A stretch of DNA of 64,000 bases. Source: Mycobacteroides franklinii. GTDB taxonomy: Bacteria > Actinomycetota > Actinomycetes > Mycobacteriales > Mycobacteriaceae. The stretch spans positions 62,001 to 126,000 of the forward strand of contig NZ_MAFQ01000014.1 in assembly GCF_002013895.1 (NCBI RefSeq). The letters are read 5' to 3'. A program made the position numbers and the translations under genes. The notes beneath the pieces are model-generated. The model was given only the letters and a program-made list of their open reading frames with translations. It was not told where the DNA came from and did no database searches. Positions 59,811-64,000 of the stretch are shown piece by piece; the first letter of the stretch is position 1, and every line of letters starts with the position of its first letter.

Positions 59811-60313
59811 GCCAGACCATCAGTAATCCCAAGCAGGGAAGCTGGCTGTCGATCCTGCTGAGCGGCCAGCCCCACCAGGTCATCGGCGAGAACCCGCTGG
59901 ACCCGTATCTACGTCGATGGTTCCTGTGGCCCCGCAACCGCTTTGTGAACCTGTACGGGCATCGGTTCGAGCACTCCGATCCACCGCCAATCCACAACCA
60001 TCCCTGGCCATTCCTGACGATCGTCATCAAAGGCTCCTACCTGGAAGTCACCCGTGATGGCGTGGTGAGGCGCAAGGCCGGATCGATCGCGATGCGCCGC
60101 TCGCAGCACTCCCACCGCATCATGCTGCCAACCGATAAGGACGGCAACGACATCCCCTGCAGCACCGTAGTTCTCACCGGCCCGCGTCTGCGGCACTGGG
60201 GTTTCTGGTGCCCGGGAACCACTGAGTCTGATGAAGAACGTTTCGTCGCATGGGAGCAATTCGGTTCCCGCGGCTGCGGTGAACCTAACCCCGGCAAGGA
60301 GATACAGAAATGA
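59807..60313 (+). CDS. Cupin-like protein
   Basis: 168 aa from ATG 59807 (ATGA overlap). FEHSDPPPIHNHPWPFLTIVIKGSYLEVTRDGVVRRKAG has the His-rich first cupin box and a following strand pair, and SQHSHRIMLP the second box, so a metal-bound jelly roll is likely. Similar proteins occur in phages and actinobacterial plasmids; substrate unknown. It is coupled to both neighbours. Confidence 0.6.
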   Translation: MSQTISNPKQGSWLSILLSGQPHQVIGENPLDPYLRRWFLWPRNRFVNLYGHRFEHSDPPPIHNHPWPFLTIVIKGSYLEVTRDGVVRRKAGSIAMRRSQHSHRIMLPTDKDGNDIPCSTVVLTGPRLRHWGFWCPGTTESDEERFVAWEQFGSRGCGEPNPGKEIQK

Positions 60314-60906
60314 CCAGCAGCATCCCGATGCGGCTCTGGCGCGACGACCGGCTATCCAACCATGCAGAACATCTGGCCGAATATCACTTGGCCGCAGATC
60401 TACCCGAGCGTTGGGCACACACCCGCGCGGTCGCCGAACTGACCGCGCAGGTTGCCGCATTGATTGCACCCGCCGCAGAGCACATCTTGGTGGCAGCGGC
60501 GTTCATGCACGATATTGGGTACAGCATCTCAGTCAAGGACACTGGCTTTCATCCAGTCGACGGGGCCGAGTTCGCACGCGAACAAACCTTCCCTGAGACC
60601 GTCGTCGGGCTCGTCGCCCACCACAGCGGAGCGTGGGCCGAAGCCATCGAGCGCAGCCTGGAACAGGAGTTGCAGCACTACCCGGTGCCGCCCGCTGACT
60701 TCCTGGACATCATCACCTACGCAGACCTGAGCACCACCCCGAACGGACAGCGCACCAACCCGGCCGACCGGCTCACCGAAGTACTCCAGCGCTACGGACG
60801 CGACCACCTCGTGCATCGCGCGATCCGCCGATCGGGCCCAGACCTACTCGCCGCCGCCGCCCGAGTGCACAAGCAGCTACTCATCGCCAACACAGCAACA
60901 CGCTAA
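60310..60906 (+). CDS. HD-domain phosphohydrolase-like protein
   Basis: 198 aa. HD signature: WAHTRAVAELTAQVA (first His), AAAFMHDIGYSISVKDTGFHPVDGAEFA (HD pair), LVAHHSGAWAEA and a later DIITYADLSTTPNG Asp. The set matches small HD hydrolases acting on nucleotides or phosphates. ATG 60310 overlaps the cupin stop (ATGA), GGCAAGGAG upstream. Confidence 0.75.
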   Translation: MTSSIPMRLWRDDRLSNHAEHLAEYHLAADLPERWAHTRAVAELTAQVAALIAPAAEHILVAAAFMHDIGYSISVKDTGFHPVDGAEFAREQTFPETVVGLVAHHSGAWAEAIERSLEQELQHYPVPPADFLDIITYADLSTTPNGQRTNPADRLTEVLQRYGRDHLVHRAIRRSGPDLLAAAARVHKQLLIANTATR

Positions 60907-60951
60907 TCACCTGACCGAAGATCAATTCCCCAGAAGGAGTCCACACCCCCT

Positions 60952-61851
60952 ATGACCGATAGCCCTTGGCAGCCAGCACCCTTGCCCGCCCCGGCAGACA
61001 TGTACACCGGCCTTCTGGTCGCCGTGCTCGTGGTAACGCTGGCCGCGCACACCCTCCACACACTGACCGGCCGCACAGGCATCGCGCTACTCACCGCCAC
61101 AGGCCCTGACCGCCGCACAGCACTCACACGCGTCGCGATCTTGGCACCCGTCAACATCCTTGTAGCAGCGTTAACTTGGCCGTGGGTATGGACGCGTCCG
61201 AGCGACGCATGGATACGCCTACCGATGATGGATACGCGTGATCTGTACTACGCGCTCAACTGGCTCATCGGGGTGCTGCTGTGGGCGTCCCTGGCCGCAA
61301 CCACTGTAGGCCTGGTCGTCGTGACCCTCGTGGCACTCCTGTGCCCAAGCAAGAAGCCCGGCGAGAATTCTGGGAACGCCGACCTCAATCAGCCGGTCAA
61401 CGATCCGCCCTCAAGGCCCGACCGGTACGGCGGCGACTTGTCGAACGAGGAATATCTTGCTCTGCAAGGGTTTCTCTACAGCGGAGGCGGTCAGGGGTGG
61501 CTGCTGCGGGCCGGGACCAGCTCCATCATGGGCTGGCATTGGAAAGACGACAACGACGCCAACTGGAATACCGCCGATACAGCCCTTGAGGGCTTCTTCC
61601 ACACACGCAGCTCCCGTGAGGCCGCTCTGAATTGCGGCTGGCGTGTGGTGCCTGACCACACCGACTCGGGCCGCTTGCGTGAGTTTCTGGCCGCCGAATT
61701 GCACCGCGAGAACGCTAAGCAGATCAAGCACACCACAGTGGATTTGGATGACTTGCCCGAGGATGCCCCTCTCACACCAGAAGAGTCCGAGTTCTTCTCG
61801 CAGTTATACCCGGACAACCACTACCGGCCAGATAGCTTGCAGCACACCTGA
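60952..61851 (+). CDS. Membrane protein of the transfer operon
   Basis: 299 aa. Four hydrophobic segments in the first ~130 residues (YTGLLVAVLVVTLAAHTL; VAILAPVNILVAALTWPWV; YYALNWLIGVLLWASLAATTVGLVVVTLVALL) and a cytosolic C-terminal domain with SNEEYLALQGFLYSGGGQGWLLRAG and LTPEESEFFSQLYPDN. The hydrophobic plan with a globular tail fits a T4SS inner-membrane component, but no VirB family is recognised. AAGGAG lies ten bases ahead of ATG 60952. Confidence 0.55.
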   Translation: MTDSPWQPAPLPAPADMYTGLLVAVLVVTLAAHTLHTLTGRTGIALLTATGPDRRTALTRVAILAPVNILVAALTWPWVWTRPSDAWIRLPMMDTRDLYYALNWLIGVLLWASLAATTVGLVVVTLVALLCPSKKPGENSGNADLNQPVNDPPSRPDRYGGDLSNEEYLALQGFLYSGGGQGWLLRAGTSSIMGWHWKDDNDANWNTADTALEGFFHTRSSREAALNCGWRVVPDHTDSGRLREFLAAELHRENAKQIKHTTVDLDDLPEDAPLTPEESEFFSQLYPDNHYRPDSLQHT

Positions 61852-61874
61852 ATCAGGAAGGGAGCGTAATTTCG

Positions 61875-62228
61875 ATGAGCCATACACAACCCGGCACTCC
61901 GGAAAACAAGTGGGCGATCTCACGCAGAATCGCCGCACGCCAGCCCACGCACGCCCTGGTAAAGCGCCTGCAGGACTGCGCGAAACCGGCGCGGGAAATC
62001 GATTGGCAAGAAAGGGGATTGTGCCGACAAACCGATCCCAGGCTGTTCTTTCCTCTCCTGGGAGAAGGTGTGCGGGAGGCCAAGAAGATCTGCGGTGGGT
62101 GTGAAGTCAAGGACATGTGCCTCGAATATGCGCTGCAGCGCGATGAAGCGTACGGCGTATGGGGCGGATACTCAACTACCGAGCGCGCGCAGATCAAGCA
62201 GAGTCGGCAGCTCGGCGGCGCGGCATGA
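61875..62228 (+). CDS. WhiB-family iron-sulfur regulator
   Basis: 117 aa. The four cluster Cys are GLCRQTD, KKICGGCEVKDMC (C-x2-C-x5-C), followed by the GVWGGYSTTER turn and a basic end (RAQIKQSRQLG). WhiB-like proteins are actinobacterial transcription factors that bind sigma factor and sense redox state or NO. It probably controls this plasmid's transfer or ESX genes. ATG 61875 follows GGGAG; the stop overlaps the next ATG. Confidence 0.92.
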   Translation: MSHTQPGTPENKWAISRRIAARQPTHALVKRLQDCAKPAREIDWQERGLCRQTDPRLFFPLLGEGVREAKKICGGCEVKDMCLEYALQRDEAYGVWGGYSTTERAQIKQSRQLGGAA

Positions 62229-63217
62229 AGAACATTCCAATTGAGGATGTTCGGCCTGGCCACATAGTTGATCTAGGTGCAGGGCTATGGGTTTGGGTAC
62301 AAACTGCCGAATTCGAAGTTGATGACGAGTTTGGGGCGGGCATTGTCCTGAGCGGTCGGTGGCACAACGGGTTTGGCCGCAGCACCAAACCCCCAGGTGG
62401 TGTTGCGTTGGAGCTGGGCTCATCGGTGCGTGTGATGTCCGCCTGGGAGCGGCGGCGGTTCGTCTGGCTCAATCGGCTCTACATGCGCTGCTACTTCAAC
62501 GGGTTGCGCCGGGTGGGGCTGTGGTTCCAGTTCCGCGCCATGGACCTTCAGGCCCGGGCGTATCGGATGCGGGAGCTTGCGCGCATCGGCGTAGGGGCGA
62601 TGCAGGCTGAGCGCGTGCGGGCTGCCTTCGAGCGTGGACAAGACCGAGAGATAGGCGCGGATGAATATGGCCGCACCGTGTTGGCGCATGTGCGGGGCTT
62701 GCCGTCGTGGTTCACCACTGCAATGGCGGGCGTCCGGTTTATGACCCTGCTCTCCTGTGAGCTGGCATGCCCGATCGGACCGTGGGGCTTTGAGACGCTG
62801 GCTCGTACCTGGGCGCCGATCGACTGGGGCTCTCTGATCGATGCGCATCCGGAGTTCTTGTTCGTGGATCGGGAGTGGCTGGTGCAGACCTCGGACATGG
62901 ATTGGGCAACAGTTCGCGCGGGGTATGACTACGTGATTGCCGACGGGGGCGCGGCATCGTTGGATGTGAAGTTGTCTGTGGCACCCGATGGCCGAATCTG
63001 TTTGTGGCCGTTGCGATTGTTGGTCTGGTCGGTGAGTGATCTGGTCACGATCGATCGGGTGGACCAGATCATCAACGAGGACAGGCGTTCTCGGGACGTG
63101 CCGTACCGCCCGATGTACGAAGCCGACCGCGCATGGCGCTGGGATCTGCCAGTCAATCTTGCCGATCACCACCGGAGCCCGATCGCCGCCGCAGAAATCG
63201 GTGATCTGCGGTGGTGA
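62225..63217 (+). CDS. Hypothetical protein coupled to whiB
   Basis: 330 aa from ATG 62225. Residues 1-85 are beta-rich (DVRPGHIVDLGAGLWVWVQTAEFEVDDEFGAGIVLSGRW), followed by helices and a mixed domain with WADREWLVQTSDMDWATVRAGYDYVIADGGAASLDVKL-like content. I do not recognise it. Its coupling to whiB (ATGA) suggests the two are made together. Confidence 0.55.
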   Translation: MKNIPIEDVRPGHIVDLGAGLWVWVQTAEFEVDDEFGAGIVLSGRWHNGFGRSTKPPGGVALELGSSVRVMSAWERRRFVWLNRLYMRCYFNGLRRVGLWFQFRAMDLQARAYRMRELARIGVGAMQAERVRAAFERGQDREIGADEYGRTVLAHVRGLPSWFTTAMAGVRFMTLLSCELACPIGPWGFETLARTWAPIDWGSLIDAHPEFLFVDREWLVQTSDMDWATVRAGYDYVIADGGAASLDVKLSVAPDGRICLWPLRLLVWSVSDLVTIDRVDQIINEDRRSRDVPYRPMYEADRAWRWDLPVNLADHHRSPIAAAEIGDLRW

Positions 63218-63260
63218 CGCATTCGGCCTGCGGAGGCAACAACAAGGGAGAGCAGGAATC

Positions 63261-63737
63261 ATGAACCGGCGGCTAAGGCACAAGGATTTGAGTTTGGCGT
63301 GGATTTACGCAACCAATGTCAGCTTGCATGGGGAAACTCCAGGACTGGGCGAGCCGAACTTCTTCTCCGCGGTTGAGCCGCACATAGTCTCACGGCCCAA
63401 GACGTTCCGCGATCTTTACGCGCACCTATTACTCGAAGAGCTCCAGGCCGACAGAGTGCGGATCAACCGTTTAAGGGCCCGGGTGAGCCGCGCACGTGAG
63501 CGCAGCCGGAACTCCGAATTCGAGAGCATATGGGCGACCGCTGACGAGCTGTGCGAACGAGCGTTGCACATCATCGACGGTGCAGGAGCGGCCGACGACG
63601 AAGCGGCCCGCCGCCGTCTGCTCGCGGGCACCAAGCATCTCAACGACAGCGTGCTCCTGGGGCAGTTCGTCCCGGGATTGCAACAAGAAATCAACGATGA
63701 CCTACTCCACGAGCTAGACGCCATAGAAACCAACTAA
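63261..63737 (+). CDS. Hypothetical helical protein
   Basis: 158 aa from ATG 63261 (AGAGCAGG upstream). An N-terminal LRHKDLSLAWIYATNVSLHGE segment and a long charged helical part (LEELQADRVRINRLRARVSRARERSRNSEFES) that could be a coiled coil. Family not recognised. Confidence 0.5.
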   Translation: MNRRLRHKDLSLAWIYATNVSLHGETPGLGEPNFFSAVEPHIVSRPKTFRDLYAHLLLEELQADRVRINRLRARVSRARERSRNSEFESIWATADELCERALHIIDGAGAADDEAARRRLLAGTKHLNDSVLLGQFVPGLQQEINDDLLHELDAIETN

Positions 63738-63795
63738 CAGCGCCGCCCGAGGCTCCAACCAACTGAATTGCCCACCAGCACAGAATGGAATCCGT

Positions 63796-63966
63796 ATGAC
63801 GCAGGAAACGAGTCACACCCGCAAGGGCAAGACCGCGGCGATCGAGAAGTTAATCGCGGCCTCGCGAGCGGGTTTTTCCATCGTCGTCAAATCGGGCAAG
63901 GACGATCTGGCCAAGCACACCCGCGATCACCACATCGATACATCACATGAGGACAGGGAGGTCTAA
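63796..63966 (+). CDS. 56-aa hypothetical protein
   Basis: Short frame from ATG 63796: MTQETSHTRKGKTAAIEKLI, then SRAGFSIVVKSGKDDLAKHTRDHHIDTSH. Basic, probably one helix and a hairpin. It is separated from the next ATG by two bases and its last codons supply GGGAGG as that gene's ribosome site, which supports translation of both. Confidence 0.4.
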   Translation: MTQETSHTRKGKTAAIEKLIAASRAGFSIVVKSGKDDLAKHTRDHHIDTSHEDREV

Positions 63967-63968
63967 TC

Positions 63969-64000
63969 ATGACCGAAATCCGCAGTGCTGAAACAGCCTT
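63969..64000 (+). CDS. Start of a further gene, cut by window end
   Basis: ATG 63969 preceded by GGGAGG; the first ten codons read MTEIRSAETA. Nothing more can be said. Confidence 0.45.
   Translation, partial: MTEIRSAETA

Noticed and set aside
57539..63966. Relaxase gene (MOB family) in the transfer operon
   Set aside because: None of the proteins shows a His-triad or Tyr relaxase motif; it probably lies beyond the right end.
1..64000. CRISPR array or cas genes
   Set aside because: No regularly spaced direct repeats and no Cas motifs were seen.

Overview
The window is GC-rich actinobacterial DNA with the genetic signature of a large mycobacterial conjugative plasmid, or an integrated relative of one. 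It carries a complete ESX (type VII secretion) locus with eccA, eccB, eccC, eccD, eccE, mycP, PE, PPE, Esx and EspG genes. It also has a self-contained replication and partition block and the start of a type IV-like transfer operon, together with Lsr2 and WhiB regulators. This combination is known from ESX-P plasmids such as pRAW of Mycobacterium marinum. I cannot name the species or plasmid from sequence alone, and no relaxase lies inside the window.

Layout. 0-6 kb is a left accessory edge with decayed genes (MarR, IstB and thermonuclease remnants) between intact DUF2252, TIR-domain, DinB-like and Arr-like ADP-ribosyltransferase genes. 6-9 kb holds an AbiD/AbiF-type HEPN abortive-infection gene preceded by a strong UUCG hairpin resembling an abiF RNA, then two uncharacterised coupled genes. 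8.8-17.8 kb is a run of about 20 small, mostly unknown genes on the minus strand. It includes a CobB-like sirtuin, an XRE regulator, a DUF4326 protein and several small membrane proteins, with repeated promoter and operator motifs.

18-35 kb is the first ESX arm. On the minus strand it encodes EccC, split in an unusual place, then EccB, two peptidoglycan hydrolases with a virtually identical N-terminal domain, and two accessory proteins. Divergently on the plus strand lie EspB/EspL-like and other putative ESX substrates. 35-37.5 kb has two HTH-type genes. 37.5-45.3 kb is the replicon: parAB flanked by three copies of a perfect palindrome (likely parS), a CCGCAAT-repeat region next to a small DNA-binding protein gene, a primase-polymerase-like Rep protein, and a probable antisense RNA facing the rep leader. 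45.6-57.2 kb is the second ESX arm in canonical order: PE, PPE, two Esx, EspG, EspI-like, EccD, MycP, EccE, EccA, Lsr2. 57.5-64 kb is a transfer-type operon with a coupling ATPase, a glutaredoxin-like protein, a cupin-like protein, an HD-domain protein, membrane proteins and WhiB; it runs off the right end.

How it fits together. The two ESX arms should build one secretion machine that exports the Esx/PE/PPE-type proteins and the two wall hydrolases. In known pRAW-like plasmids ESX and a type IV system are both needed for conjugation, so the hydrolases may open the cell wall for transfer. A 29-bp promoter-like element shared by the espI-eccD operon and the coupling-protein operon suggests that secretion and transfer are co-regulated.
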